A stretch of 12,379 bases of DNA, from NCBI GenBank assembly GCA_018400895.1, contig JAGYLR010000016.1, positions 1 to 12,379 on the forward strand, in the 5' to 3' direction. The stretch is from a bacterium. GTDB taxonomy: Bacteria > Patescibacteriota > Minisyncoccia > Minisyncoccales > PWPS01. Positions within the stretch are counted from its first letter, which is position 1. Every line of letters starts with the position of its first letter. Of this stretch, positions 1 to 8,805 are shown in pieces. The translations under genes and the position numbers were made by a program. The notes below the pieces were generated by a model. It made no database searches. It had not been told where the DNA came from and was given only the letters and a program-made list of their open reading frames with translations.

Positions 1-446
1 TCAATATTGAGTACTGCTAAATCATAAACAGGATCACGGTCCAAAACCTCAGCAATAAAACTGTTCCCATCATTGGTAAATACTGTATACTCTGCTTCTT
101 CATCAGAAACTACATGACGATTAGTAATAATTAGCCCATCTTCTGATATTAAAAACCCTGTTCCACCACCAACATCTCTACGTTGTGTATCTTCTTCGTG
201 ATAAAAAGGAGAGCTGGTAACAACAGGAACATCTTTAGAAGCAATAATACTAACAACTGATGGAGAGACCTCTTCTACTACCTTAACTATTGAACTCTCC
301 CACTCTATTGGAGAAAGTTGTATAACTTCTGTAGGTGCTTCTAATAATGAATAGTTGTACTGGTAAACAAAACCAAAAGACATACCCAATAAAACTAAAA
401 ACACCACTGTAACTAAAATTAAGGCTCCTTTAAGTAGTCTAGACAT
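1..446 (-). CDS. HtrA/DegP-like trypsin-fold serine protease, N-terminal part (runs off left edge)
   Basis: The first 148 residues of a membrane-anchored protease. Residues about 7-28 form one hydrophobic segment after a short basic N-terminus (MSRLLKG), so the catalytic domain should lie outside the membrane. After a variable linker comes SPSVVSI, then GGGTGFLISEDG and ITNRHVV, where His111 is the expected catalytic histidine, and RDPVYDLAVL, where Asp142 is the expected catalytic aspartate. These are the first two members of the HtrA triad; the GNSGG serine motif and any PDZ domain lie beyond position 1. HtrA proteases degrade or refold misfolded envelope proteins. The start at 446 is chosen because it gives the TM anchor and sits 7 nt below a near-consensus promoter. 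No Shine-Dalgarno is visible. It follows dgkA by 32 nt in the same orientation. Confidence 0.9.
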   Translation of the reverse strand, partial: MSRLLKGALILVTVVFLVLLGMSFGFVYQYNYSLLEAPTEVIQLSPIEWESSIVKVVEEVSPSVVSIIASKDVPVVTSSPFYHEEDTQRRDVGGGTGFLISEDGLIITNRHVVSDEEAEYTVFTNDGNSFIAEVLDRDPVYDLAVLNI

Positions 447-453
447 ATAAACT

Positions 454-482
454 AGTATAATTAACTAAGATTATTGTGTCAA
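454..482 (-). promoter_or_regulatory. Near-consensus sigma70-type promoter for the HtrA-like gene
   Basis: On the minus strand TTGACA (477-482) is followed by a 17-nt spacer and TATACT (454-459). The ATG lies 7 nt past the -10, so the expected transcription start falls at or within about 2 nt of the start codon, predicting a leaderless mRNA. The -35 overlaps the stop codon of dgkA. Confidence 0.75.
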
Positions 483-826
483 AAAAGATACGGAAAGAGT
501 ATCATTATTCCAATAACTGCAGAAGCGATACTCATTAAAAGCACTGCCCCAGCAGATATATCTTTTATATGCCTTACTTTTTCTTTATAGTTTGGCTCTA
601 TTAAATCAAGTACTCTTTCTACTTGAGAATTTATAAGCTCAAAAGCAAGTACACAAGCAACAAGTATAAGTAAAATACCACGTTCTGCCGGAGTAACTGG
701 TAAAATCACAGCAAAAATAAGAACAACAACAGATATAAGTGTCAATATGCGAAATGTTTGTTCTAAGAAAGCAGTTTTAAGCCCAAAAAAAGCGTGTTTA
801 AATCTATTTTTAAGTCTTTTATTCAT
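479..826 (-). CDS. dgkA: DgkA-family diacylglycerol/undecaprenol kinase
   Basis: A 115-residue integral membrane kinase, the usual length for the family. Hydrophobic segments lie at about 27-43, 49-64 and 92-113. The family signature is visible: Glu63 and Asn66 in ELINSQ, then VERVLDL with Glu70 and Asp74, and the KDISAGAV block (88-95). The canonical NTAIE core reads NSQVE here, a modest variation. Family members phosphorylate diacylglycerol or, in Gram-positive-like bacteria, undecaprenol, recycling the lipid carrier for cell-wall synthesis; the substrate cannot be read from sequence. Its start overlaps the end of the upstream permease by 8 nt, indicating translational coupling. No Shine-Dalgarno is seen. 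Confidence 0.88.
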   Translation of the reverse strand: MNKRLKNRFKHAFFGLKTAFLEQTFRILTLISVVVLIFAVILPVTPAERGILLILVACVLAFELINSQVERVLDLIEPNYKEKVRHIKDISAGAVLLMSIASAVIGIMILFPYLF

Positions 827-2030
827 ATCTTAAAGCATCAACTGGTTCCATTTTTGCTGCACTACGCGACGGGAAAAATCCAGAGATACACCCAACTAAA
901 AACGAAAATCCTAAAGCAAAAAACATAAGTGAGAAAGATACGTGTGCTTCTATAAAGAAAACTGGATGTATCTGGAAAAACATCTCTATTGATTTAGCGA
1001 GAAGTATTCCTAAAACAACCCCCCCTACTCCTCCAATAAATCCAATAACTCCTGATTCAACTAAAAATATTGATGTTATGTGCTTTTTCTTTGCTCCAAC
1101 AGCTTTTAATATACCTATCTCTTTTGTCCTTTCACGAACAGATGTGTACATAGTGTTAGTTATTCCTATTCCCCCAACAACAATGGCTATACTAGCAAAA
1201 GCAATAACAACTGCTTGCAAAATACCCATAATATTACCAACCATATCAGCAACTGCATCACTTGATACTACTGAAAAAGAAGGTGCATCTTCTCCTCTTT
1301 CTCTAACTCTTGTCTCTTCTAGCGCATAACGAATACCTTCTTCAACAAAGCCAACCTCATACCCATCTACAATCCTAACAACAGCCATTGGCGTTCCTTC
1401 CCTTTGCCCAGTTATATCTCTAAAATCATTTATATCAAGTGCTATTGTAGAGTCATCTTGCCTATTTCCTAGTGAACGAAGAACTCCAGAAACAACAAAC
1501 TTTTTACCTTTTACTGATATCTCATCTCCAACTTCTATCCCAGGGAATATATCTTTAGGAACAAGATTTCCAACCATTACTTCTCTTCTTCCAGAATACG
1601 GGAATCTTCCATCAACTGTTTCCCATCCCATATCTTCTTTTAATAATTGTATCCCCGAATCGTAAGATATGCCATATATTAACGAAGTTTTTGATTCATT
1701 GTTGTAACGAACTATTTCTGCCTCTAAGGGCATCTCTAGTACAAGGTCAACCCCTCTTACCTTTTCTATTGCTCTAATATCCCTATTTTCTAACTGCATA
1801 CCACCAATAAAATTGGTAAACATATCATTCATATCCCCCGGCATAACCATAATTAGGTTTCCTCCCATCATTTGCAGTTCAGCCATTACTGAATTTTTTA
1901 AACCCTCACTAAGTGACATTAAAGATGTTATCAAAAATATTCCTATAACTATACCAAGTATAGTAAGCCAACTACGCAGTGAGCGAACTTTCATATTACG
2001 AAAAGCTATACGGAAATATTCTTTAATCAT
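819..2030 (-). CDS. ABC transporter permease, MacB/FtsX family
   Basis: A 403-residue permease with the MacB layout: an N-terminal TM helix (about 20-40, after an RNMKVRSLRSWLT entry motif), a large extracytoplasmic domain of about 220 residues, then three C-terminal TM helices (about 265-290, 320-345, 365-390) forming the FtsX domain. The ERTKEIGILKAVGA block and the C-terminal SRSAAKMEPVDALRYE are typical of the family. With the adjacent ATPase and membrane fusion protein it should form a MacAB/YknXYZ-type exporter or mechanotransmission complex. In a presumed single-membrane cell the Gram-positive YknXYZ arrangement is the better model. The substrate is unknown. The start overlaps the ATPase stop by 4 nt (ATGA). 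Confidence 0.9.
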   Translation of the reverse strand: MIKEYFRIAFRNMKVRSLRSWLTILGIVIGIFLITSLMSLSEGLKNSVMAELQMMGGNLIMVMPGDMNDMFTNFIGGMQLENRDIRAIEKVRGVDLVLEMPLEAEIVRYNNESKTSLIYGISYDSGIQLLKEDMGWETVDGRFPYSGRREVMVGNLVPKDIFPGIEVGDEISVKGKKFVVSGVLRSLGNRQDDSTIALDINDFRDITGQREGTPMAVVRIVDGYEVGFVEEGIRYALEETRVRERGEDAPSFSVVSSDAVADMVGNIMGILQAVVIAFASIAIVVGGIGITNTMYTSVRERTKEIGILKAVGAKKKHITSIFLVESGVIGFIGGVGGVVLGILLAKSIEMFFQIHPVFFIEAHVSFSLMFFALGFSFLVGCISGFFPSRSAAKMEPVDALRYE

Positions 2031-2695
2031 TGTACCTTACCATCTTTAATGTTTATAACTCGGTGCGCATAAGACACTAAATCTTTATCATGAGTAACTA
2101 TAATTACTGTTTTTCCTTGTTTATTTAAATCTTTCAGAACCTCCATTATTTTTATACCTGTTTTTGAATCAACATTTCCGGTAGGCTCATCAGCTACAAT
2201 TACATCAGGATTATTTATCAATGACCTTGCTATAGCAACACGTTGTCTTTCTCCACCAGATAACTCTCCTGGACGATGATTTATTCTAGACTCTAGTCCA
2301 ACAGAATTCAAAAACTCAGTTGCTTTTTTTTCACCCTCTTTCTCGGTAAATCCTTGAAAAAGAGTAGGAAGAATAACATTTTGTAATGCAGTAAGATGAC
2401 TAAGTAAATTAAATTGCTGAAAAACAAATCCTATTTTTTTACCACGAATTGAAGCAAGTTCATCTTCAGACATATTTGAGACATCTTCTCCTTCAAAACT
2501 AACTTTTCCACTTGTTGGAATATCAAGACAACTCATCACGTTGAGTAATGTTGACTTACCTGAACCACTAGGTCCTAATACAGCAGTAAACTCACCTTTA
2601 TTTACCTCTAAAGATACTCCACACAAAACTTCCACCTTTACTTTTCCAAGATGATAAATTTTCCAGACATCTTCTAATTTTAAGAGTTGATTCAT
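2027..2695 (-). CDS. ABC transporter ATP-binding protein, MacB/LolD type
   Basis: A complete 222-residue nucleotide-binding subunit. Walker A GPSGSGKST is at about 41-49, the Q-loop in FVFQQFNLL near 93, the signature LSGGERQR at 145-152, Walker B VIVADEPTG near 165-173, the D-loop NVDS at 174-177 and the H-loop His202 in VTHD. The HLGKVKVEVLCGVSL N-terminal stretch and FQQFNLL are typical of the MacB/LolD subgroup. It powers the permease encoded next, and 4-nt ATGA overlaps on both sides tie its translation to both partners. No inactivating change is visible. Confidence 0.93.
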   Translation of the reverse strand: MNQLLKLEDVWKIYHLGKVKVEVLCGVSLEVNKGEFTAVLGPSGSGKSTLLNVMSCLDIPTSGKVSFEGEDVSNMSEDELASIRGKKIGFVFQQFNLLSHLTALQNVILPTLFQGFTEKEGEKKATEFLNSVGLESRINHRPGELSGGERQRVAIARSLINNPDVIVADEPTGNVDSKTGIKIMEVLKDLNKQGKTVIIVTHDKDLVSYAHRVINIKDGKVQ

Positions 2696-4290
2696 ATAGT
2701 AATAACATCGCCTTCTTTAAGTCCTGATACTATTTCAATCATTCCTCCACTACCACGCACTCCTGTTTCAACAATTCGCTCTTCCGTTTCTCCTTCTATC
2801 AAAACATTAGCCACTCTCTGACCTTCTTTACGGCTAAGAAATCTCTCTGGAACCACTAAAACATCATCTTTTGATTCACTTGTAATTATAATATCAGCGG
2901 TCATTTCTGACATAGTTCTTGAAGGGATTTCTTCCATACTTATTTTTACTTCATAATAAACAACATCATTTATTAAAGTTCCTGTTTCATTTATAAAATA
3001 AATTTCTCCATCTATTTCATTATCGGGAAAAGGAACTAATTCTACTAAAACATAATCACCTATATTTACTTTAACAATATCTCTTTCATAAACGTAAGTT
3101 TGTATATAAAACTGGTCATCAGAATTAAGAGTAACAAAAGGAACTCCTGGAGAAACCACTTCTCCCACTTTCCCAAATACCTGAGCCACTCTACCAGAAA
3201 AAGGTGATCTTAGTGAAAAATCATTAATTCTCTCTGTTAAAATATCAACACTTGCCTGTGCTCTTCTTACTGCACTTCTTTGAATCTCTATGTCTTCTTC
3301 TGATGCAGGAGCAGTTACTCTTTGTAATTCTTTTATTGCTATTTCTAAGGCATTTTCTGCAGAAGAAACTGATGCCCTTGCTGTGTTTAGCCCAGCATCA
3401 ACTGATGTACGCGCAGCAGATATTGTTTGAATTAATGAAGAAATAGAATTAAGATCAGCTACGGTTTCTGTTCTTCTTGCTCTAATAATATCAACATCAG
3501 TAGATAAAACTTTATCTTCATAAAAATCACTATCTGCTGTGTCAAGTATATCGTCAAGCCCTGATAAAGTTCTTTGCATGGCATCTTGTATTTTTAATAA
3601 TGCCTCATCCTTTAATTCATAAGAAGAAGAATCTTCTATTATATTGCGGTAATCTTCTATATCTTGTAAAGCAAAACGGATATTATCTCTTCCTGATCTT
3701 CCTTTTATTGCATCAAGATTTAAAAATCCTGTAAAGTATGTGTCAATAAAGTCATCTGCTGTGTCAAGAGTAACTCTCAAATCCATATAAGTAGAAGTTA
3801 TTAGTGAAGGAACATCTTTATACGCAGTAGCAATAGTCTGGTCAGCAGAATTTTCAGCATCAACTAATGCTCTTTCTGCTGATAAAAGTGTATCTTCAGC
3901 AGATTGTACTCCAGACCTAGCAACAGCAACATCTTCTTCTCTACTACCAGCAAGTAATCTTTGTAAAGTAAATTCTGCGGAGGATACTGCTTCTTTAGCC
4001 TCATCAAGTTGAATACCAAGCATTTCTGAATCCAACATAGCAATAACATCTCCCTTATCTACATAATTATTTTCTTAAAATTAATTGCACTTACTATTCC
4101 AATTCCTTTAAAAACTAAGTGTGACACTATCTCCTTTTTTTAACCACTCCCGTTTCAAATATTTCTTCTGAGATTTCTCTCCTTTAGCTACGGTAAAGTT
4201 TCTAATTCTCCATTTCCTCTACCATTAAAGAAAACAAAAATTAAAACAATTACCAAGATAGCAACTAAAATATATTACTTTTCTTTTCAT
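2692..4290 (-). CDS. HlyD/MacA-like membrane fusion protein of the ABC system (5' end frameshifted)
   Basis: Periplasmic-adaptor-type protein for the adjacent ABC exporter. The frame is clean from about 4060 to the stop at 2692; counted from the in-frame Met at 4038 this part is 448 residues. It shows a long helical coiled-coil region with an extra helical insert, a second lipoyl half (LRSPFSGRVAQVFGKVGEVV) and a beta-barrel near VNIGDYVLVELVPFP. The true start is probably ATG 4290: translating across frames gives MKRKVIY, a TM helix (VAILVIVLIFVFF), then KISEEIFETGVVKKGDSV, a first lipoyl half (GIGIVSAIN) and NYVDKGDVIAMLDSEM, joining the intact part. Reaching this needs about four one-base corrections, all in short A or T runs. 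The full protein would be about 530 residues. Confidence 0.85.
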
Positions 4291-4317
4291 AAATAAATAG
4301 ATTTAACTTTTTAAATA

Positions 4318-5695
4318 TTTTACCATAAAGGGATAAGATATTGTGTAAAGCATAGAAAAGCTATAATAATTAATGGAGTTACAGAAAAATCCAACTGAAG
4401 CAAAGGAATCATATTTGTTACATTTACCACAAGTAAATAAAACGAAAGAAGCAAATAGCAAGGAATAGCAACTAAAGATAATCCAAAAATTACAGATATA
4501 AAGCCAAAAATAAACACAAAGCAGGAAGTAAGGGAAGAATTAGTAAATTAGTAAAAAACTGAAAAATAGGGGATACTACCAAAGTTATACAAAAATTAAT
4601 GGATAAAGTAAAGCTACTGCTGACAAAGTTACACAAACCATATCACATATTTGTTCTCTCTTTTTCTCATAAATAAACAACAAACTTTGTAAATAAATAA
4701 AATCTTCCTTTTTAAAATCAAATGGTACAGAATATAATTTTCTCTTAAATACTGGAAAGAAATATTATTCCTATAACTGATACAAAAAGATAGCTGGAAT
4801 CCAAGATCATAGTGTATAAGTAAAGGATTAAATAAAAGCATCCCTGCCCCAGCAAGAGTTACTGAACGTAGAGAAAAAGAAGACAGGTGAAAAATCTTCC
4901 TGCAAGCATAATCACCCCCATTATTCCAGCACGAATTGCTGAACTTGGTGCTCCAACAAAAATAACAAAAACACAATAAAAATAACAGTAAACAGACAAG
5001 ATGCTTCTCCAAGAAAAAAAATACAAAAGCAGAGAGAAAATAACTGAAGATAATATTACGATATGTAATTCCAGAAACAGCGGTGATATGTCGCACACCA
5101 GCACCGTTTAATTTATTATTTAATTCAGAAGAAAGACGTTCTATCACCCAACATTGCTTCTAAAATAAAAGCTTGAGGGGTAGGAATTACTTGATTAATC
5201 CTCTCTTTAAAACTTTTCTAATATTATATAAATTTTTAAAAAGAACGGCCTTCCCTAAAAATTCTACTTCAGGGTAGTAAGAAATATAATAAATCCCATC
5301 TTTTTAAGATAAGAAGCATAAAATCCACTTGGTTTAATAAAATTACCATTAATAAGAAGTTTTTATTCCCCCGTAGCTATACTCTGTGTGACGAGAGGAA
5401 ACAAGAATACTTTATACTCACCAATATCAACTATTGTCTCTGTTGTATTTTCTTTTGTTTGCGAATATTTAGAAACTACACCTTTTGTACACTCTCTTCA
5501 GGAGGTACTGAGAAAAAGAATTTGTATTTAAAAATGAATGATCCTAAAAGAAATACTGCTAAACAAAATACTGATAGCAATGTGGAGAATCTGTAAAGTA
5601 AGTAACAGCAACATCAATGTCCATATAATGCTGGTAAAGAAACTCCTAAATAAAACAGCAGCTAAACAAAAGTGTTTTTGAAACACCTGTATTTA
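4318..5695 (-). pseudogene. comEC: comEC-like DNA uptake channel gene, reading frame broken by many small indels
   Basis: No long frame survives, but fragments in alternating frames read in order as a ComEC/Rec2 channel. They are a hydrophobic N-terminus (LAVFLLGSF), a DUF4131-like part (VDIGEYKV, then LLINGNFIKPSGFYASYL), RINQVIPTPQAFILEAM, LSSELNNKLNGAGVRHITAVSG joined to LHIVILSSVIFSLLLYF, GAPSSAIRAGIMGVIMLAGR, FNPLLIHYDLGFQLSF, and a hydrophobic C-terminus (about 4320-4517). Family members pass single-stranded DNA through the membrane during transformation. The whole is about 1.37 kb, room for about 460 residues, so there is no room for a metallo-beta-lactamase tail. At least ten frame changes occur. 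I suspect sequence error rather than decay, since the conserved blocks keep their residues. Ends are approximate. Confidence 0.75.
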
Positions 5696-5734
5696 AAACC
5701 CTGTGTAGCAACTGTTACGTTTATTTCTCCTTCA

Positions 5735-6622
5735 CTAAGAGACTCCGGTTCCTACTGCTCCAAATATAATACTGGCATCAGAAGAAACATGCCCTCTTAT
5801 AACCCTAGCAATCTCATCTACTTCTGAAAGACTAAGATCTTCTCCTCCACCAACGTTAAATAAAACTCCTTTAGCATTTTTACAAGAAACGTCAACCAGT
5901 GGCAAATCAAGTGCGGCAAGTGCCGCTTCTTCTGCTCGGCGCTTTCCTTTTGCTTTTCCTTTCCCAAATAATGCTGAACCGGAGTTCATCATTATTGATT
6001 TAACATCAGCAAAATCTATATTTATTATCCCTGGAAGAATTATCAGGTCAGATATACCTTGAACTGCTTGGCGAAGTATCTCATCACAATACCAGAAAGC
6101 ATCTTGAAGAGTTACATTAGGATTAAGCGTACTTAAAAGTTTATTGTTTGAGATAGGAATTAATGTATCTACTCTATCTTTAACTCTTACTATCCCCTTT
6201 TTTGCCACTTTTGATCTCTCTTTTCCTTCGAAAGAAAAAGGTGTTGTAACAACTGCTATAGTTAAAGCTCCACACTCTTTGGCAATTTCAGCAATAGCAG
6301 GAAGTGCTCCTGTTCCAGTTCCTCCCCCTAATCCACACGTAAGAAACACCATATCAGAGTCAGTTAAAAGATTTTTTATCTCTTGCCTGCTCTCTTTTAC
6401 TGCACGTGCTCCTATTTCTGGGTTCATTCCTGCACCTAGTCCTTCGGTTAAATTTTTTCCTATTCTTATCTTTATATCAGCATCAGTACTTTGTAAATCT
6501 TGAAAATCAGTATTTACTGCAATTAACTCAACTCCCTTTATCCCACACTGAGACATTCTAGTTATCGCATTTCCTCCAGAACCACCTATACCAATAACTT
6601 TTATTTTAGGTAACTTCTTCAT
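5735..6622 (-). CDS. ftsZ: Cell division protein FtsZ (3' end apparently frameshifted)
   Basis: Tubulin-like GTPase that polymerises into the division ring. Seen: GIGGSGGNA (11-19), GLGAGMNPE (61-69), the tubulin signature GGGTGTG (99-105), TTPFSFEGKERSKVA and the T7-loop NIDFADVK (201-208) with the catalytic Asp pair. The frame stops after GAVGTGVS at residue 295, in the middle of a core strand of the C-terminal domain. Removing one base near 5742-5747 gives GTESLSEGEINVTVATQGF, the strand and ATGF-like ending expected in the family, with the next stop at 5662. No C-terminal conserved peptide is recognisable, but sequence beyond is unreliable. The start overlaps the ftsA stop by 4 nt (ATGA). 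Confidence 0.95.
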   Translation of the reverse strand: MKKLPKIKVIGIGGSGGNAITRMSQCGIKGVELIAVNTDFQDLQSTDADIKIRIGKNLTEGLGAGMNPEIGARAVKESRQEIKNLLTDSDMVFLTCGLGGGTGTGALPAIAEIAKECGALTIAVVTTPFSFEGKERSKVAKKGIVRVKDRVDTLIPISNNKLLSTLNPNVTLQDAFWYCDEILRQAVQGISDLIILPGIINIDFADVKSIMMNSGSALFGKGKAKGKRRAEEAALAALDLPLVDVSCKNAKGVLFNVGGGEDLSLSEVDEIARVIRGHVSSDASIIFGAVGTGVS

Positions 6623-7842
6623 GGTATAAAAACTTTGAATATTTTTTTAATTTTACTACCTACTTTTTTAATACCATCCATTTCCATAAACCCTTTTCCA
6701 TTCCCTTCATCAAATTCTATTCCGCAAAGAATAAGACCACATAACACTGACAAAGAAGGATCATCTTCTAATGGGAAAAACCTTCTAGGAAAACCTACTC
6801 TGCAGTGATAGCCCATCTTTTTCTTTGTAAAATCAACTATTCCCGAAATTTTTGCTCCTCCTCCAGTTAAAACTACACCAGCAGGAAGAAGTCCAACACG
6901 AGATATCTTTTTAATTTCTTTCTGTATTTCTTCAAGTATCTCTATCAACCTAGGTTCTGCTATCTTTTTCAGTTCTCCTCTTTGAAAAACAACATCTTCT
7001 TCTCCTGGAACTTTAATTTTTTCTTTTTTTGTCTTTCTATCACCAAATATTGATTCTCCAAACTTATTTTTAATAAACTCTGCTGTTTCTATATTTATAC
7101 GTAACCCCACAGCAATATCATTTCTTATATTATTAGTTCCTACAGGTAATACTGCTGTATGCACCAATTCACCTTCTTCAAAAACAGAAAGACTTGTGGT
7201 TCCTGATCCAATATCTATTAAAACAACACCAAGCTCTCTTTCTTCTGGGGTAAGCACTGCTTTTGCTGCTGCTACCGGGCCTATTATAAGATCATTTACT
7301 TGTAAATCAGCATCCAGTATGGCTCGAGAGACATCTTCTATATAACGAGAAAAACCAGTTATAGCAAGTATCTCTGTCTCTAATCTAACACCTTGCAATC
7401 CTAGAGGATCTTTTATCCCTCCTTCTTTATCTATAATAAATTCTCGGGGAATAACTTCCATTATCTCTTTATTTGAAGGCAAAGAAAAAGCTTTTGCTGC
7501 TTCTATTACTCTATCTATATCTTCTTGAGATATTTTCTGATCTGCTCTAGAAACAGAGACCAACCCTTTTGAAGAAACAGAAGATATATGACTTCCGTTA
7601 ATATTTGTATAAACCTCCTTTACCTCAACCCCCATTTCAGCACAAGCTTCATTTACTGTAGAAGATATTATCTTTGATAATTTTTGTGGATCAGCAACAA
7701 CACCTTTACGCACACCTGAAGATATGTTTTCTGCTCTACCAATAACTTTAAATCCAGAGTTTTCTGGTCGCTTCTGAACTATTATTGCTTTTACGCTCCC
7801 CGTTCCTATATCGAGGGCAGCTATGTTAGAAGGATTGCTCAT
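6619..7842 (-). CDS. ftsA: Cell division protein FtsA
   Basis: Actin-like ATPase that tethers FtsZ to the membrane and organises the divisome. The phosphate-1 motif DIGTGSVK is at 11-18, the SHS2/1C subdomain spans roughly 85-165 (SRADQKISQEDIDRV and VIPREFIID), phosphate-2 DIGSGTTSLS at 211-220, and the adenosine motif LTGGGAKISG near 326-335. About 407 residues, normal length. The end, VGSKIKKIFKVFIP, is a basic-hydrophobic stretch matching the membrane-targeting amphipathic helix. It starts 9 nt after ybeY and overlaps ftsZ by 4 nt, the classic ftsA-ftsZ pair. Confidence 0.96.
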   Translation of the reverse strand: MSNPSNIAALDIGTGSVKAIIVQKRPENSGFKVIGRAENISSGVRKGVVADPQKLSKIISSTVNEACAEMGVEVKEVYTNINGSHISSVSSKGLVSVSRADQKISQEDIDRVIEAAKAFSLPSNKEIMEVIPREFIIDKEGGIKDPLGLQGVRLETEILAITGFSRYIEDVSRAILDADLQVNDLIIGPVAAAKAVLTPEERELGVVLIDIGSGTTSLSVFEEGELVHTAVLPVGTNNIRNDIAVGLRINIETAEFIKNKFGESIFGDRKTKKEKIKVPGEEDVVFQRGELKKIAEPRLIEILEEIQKEIKKISRVGLLPAGVVLTGGGAKISGIVDFTKKKMGYHCRVGFPRRFFPLEDDPSLSVLCGLILCGIEFDEGNGKGFMEMDGIKKVGSKIKKIFKVFIP

Positions 7843-7848
7843 TTTTTA

Positions 7849-7877
7849 ATCTTATCTTTTTAAAATTTTATTTTCAA
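7849..7877 (-). promoter_or_regulatory. Possible internal promoter for ftsA
   Basis: Within the 3' end of ybeY, TTGAAA (7872-7877) is followed by 17 nt and TAAGAT (7849-7854), then 6 nt to the ftsA ATG. The -35 matches 5 of 6, the -10 only 4 of 6. The spacing resembles the predicted leaderless promoters elsewhere here, but the sequence is very AT-rich and a chance match is quite possible. Confidence 0.3.
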
Positions 7878-8223
7878 GAAGAGAAAAGTATTTATCTTGT
7901 CTCATATACATATCCTCTCCATGATTATAACCCAAAACATGTAAAACACCATGAATAAGAATATAAGTTATATCACCATTTACTTGTTCTGGTGCTACAA
8001 CAACTTCCCCTAACACATCTTTTTCTGAGAGAGAAAAAGAAAGAACATCTGTCGGCTTATCTTTATCTCTATAGTTTTTGTTTAGTATTTTTATATCTTC
8101 ACTATTTACAAAAGCAATAGAAATATTTCCTTTGCATTTTTCTTTTTTTAAAACAAAGTCAACTGTTTTTTTAATCAGTGCTTTGTCAACAGGAAAAGAA
8201 GTGAGATTGTTAATCTCAATCAT
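7852..8223 (-). CDS. ybeY: Endoribonuclease YbeY (rRNA maturation factor)
   Basis: Single-strand metallo-endoribonuclease involved in 16S rRNA 3'-end maturation and ribosome quality control. The zinc-binding motif HGVLHVLGYNH gives His91, His95 and His101, in the H-x3-H-x5-H pattern of the family. It is preceded by the conserved NKNYRDKDKPTDVLSF block (48-63). The 123-residue length is compact but complete. The start overlaps the stop of the bS21-like gene by 4 nt (ATGA), and the context of bS21 and HisRS fits a translation cluster. Confidence 0.93.
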   Translation of the reverse strand: MIEINNLTSFPVDKALIKKTVDFVLKKEKCKGNISIAFVNSEDIKILNKNYRDKDKPTDVLSFSLSEKDVLGEVVVAPEQVNGDITYILIHGVLHVLGYNHGEDMYMRQDKYFSLLENKILKR

Positions 8224-8441
8224 CTTCTAGCCTTTCCCATCTTGTCTAGTCTCTCATACTCCGCTTTTGCTCTTTCTCTCTTTAAAGCACTGCGTTTTTT
8301 GGCAGAATCACTCAAAGAACGAACTTTAAATCGTCTTCTGCGAGCCTCTTTAATTATTCCGCTCTGCATAACCGAGCGGGTAAAGCGGTGTACTAAACTA
8401 TTATTGTTTTCTCTTTCTTTTCTATTTACTTGTAGTGACAT
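8220..8441 (-). CDS. rpsU: Small ribosomal subunit protein bS21-like
   Basis: A 73-residue, very basic protein. It has the bS21 pattern: a short N-terminal strand (MSLQVNRKERENN), then a helix with FTRSVMQSGIIKEARRRRF, then a Lys/Arg-rich C-terminal helix (AKKRSALKRERAKAEYERL). In the family this protein sits at the small-subunit platform near the 16S 3' end and helps initiation. It starts 4 nt after the HIT gene and overlaps ybeY. The match is by pattern rather than a long identical motif, but size, charge and neighbours agree. Confidence 0.85.
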   Translation of the reverse strand: MSLQVNRKERENNNSLVHRFTRSVMQSGIIKEARRRRFKVRSLSDSAKKRSALKRERAKAEYERLDKMGKARR

Positions 8442-8445
8442 ATTT

Positions 8446-8805
8446 TTAAGGCATTCCGGGAACGTCTATATCTTTTTCACCTTCCCAACCTGATAAAAAG
8501 TGCATATGAAGATGAAAAACTTCTTGACCTCCCCCTTTTTCAACATTTACGGCTAATTTATAACCCGACCTTTTTACTCCCATTTTTTCTGCTGTTTTTT
8601 GTGCAGCAAGAAACATTTCTAAAATAACATCTTTATCTTCTTCTTTTATCTCATTTACTGAAGATATGTGACGTTTTGGTATAATAAGAAGATGTATTGG
8701 CGCTAATGGTTTTATACTCCTAAACACCATCACACTGCTATCCTCATAAACAATTGCTGAAGGGACTTTTTTCTCTGCTATTTTACAAAAAATACACTCT
8801 GCCAT
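8446..8805 (-). CDS. HIT-family protein (histidine triad nucleotide hydrolase/transferase)
   Basis: A 119-residue HIT protein of the HINT type. CIFCKIAEKKVPS (4-16) is the typical N-terminus, LAPIHLLIIPKRH (34-46) the central strand, and EVFHLHMHFL carries the catalytic triad His98, His100 and His102. Family members hydrolyse purine nucleoside phosphoramidates and aminoacyl-adenylate-type compounds; the cellular substrate is not evident. The start shares one base with the hisS stop (TAATG), which suggests coupling, and adjacency to HisRS would suit hydrolysis of stray aminoacyl-AMP, though that is inference. Confidence 0.92.
   Translation of the reverse strand: MAECIFCKIAEKKVPSAIVYEDSSVMVFRSIKPLAPIHLLIIPKRHISSVNEIKEEDKDVILEMFLAAQKTAEKMGVKRSGYKLAVNVEKGGGQEVFHLHMHFLSGWEGEKDIDVPGMP

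Noticed and set aside
4629..5147. A 172-codon minus-strand frame as a separate membrane protein
   Set aside because: Its N-terminal part is the ComEC segment ending in HITAVSG, which continues in another frame; the rest is frame-shifted translation of comEC.
6144..6503. Plus-strand open frame of 119 codons
   Set aside because: It lies entirely antisense to well-conserved ftsZ and shows no family pattern; a shadow of ftsZ codon usage.
8242..8493. Plus-strand open frame of 83 codons opposite the bS21-like gene
   Set aside because: Antisense to a convincing ribosomal protein gene and the end of the HIT gene; hydrophobic composition is what reversed basic codons produce.
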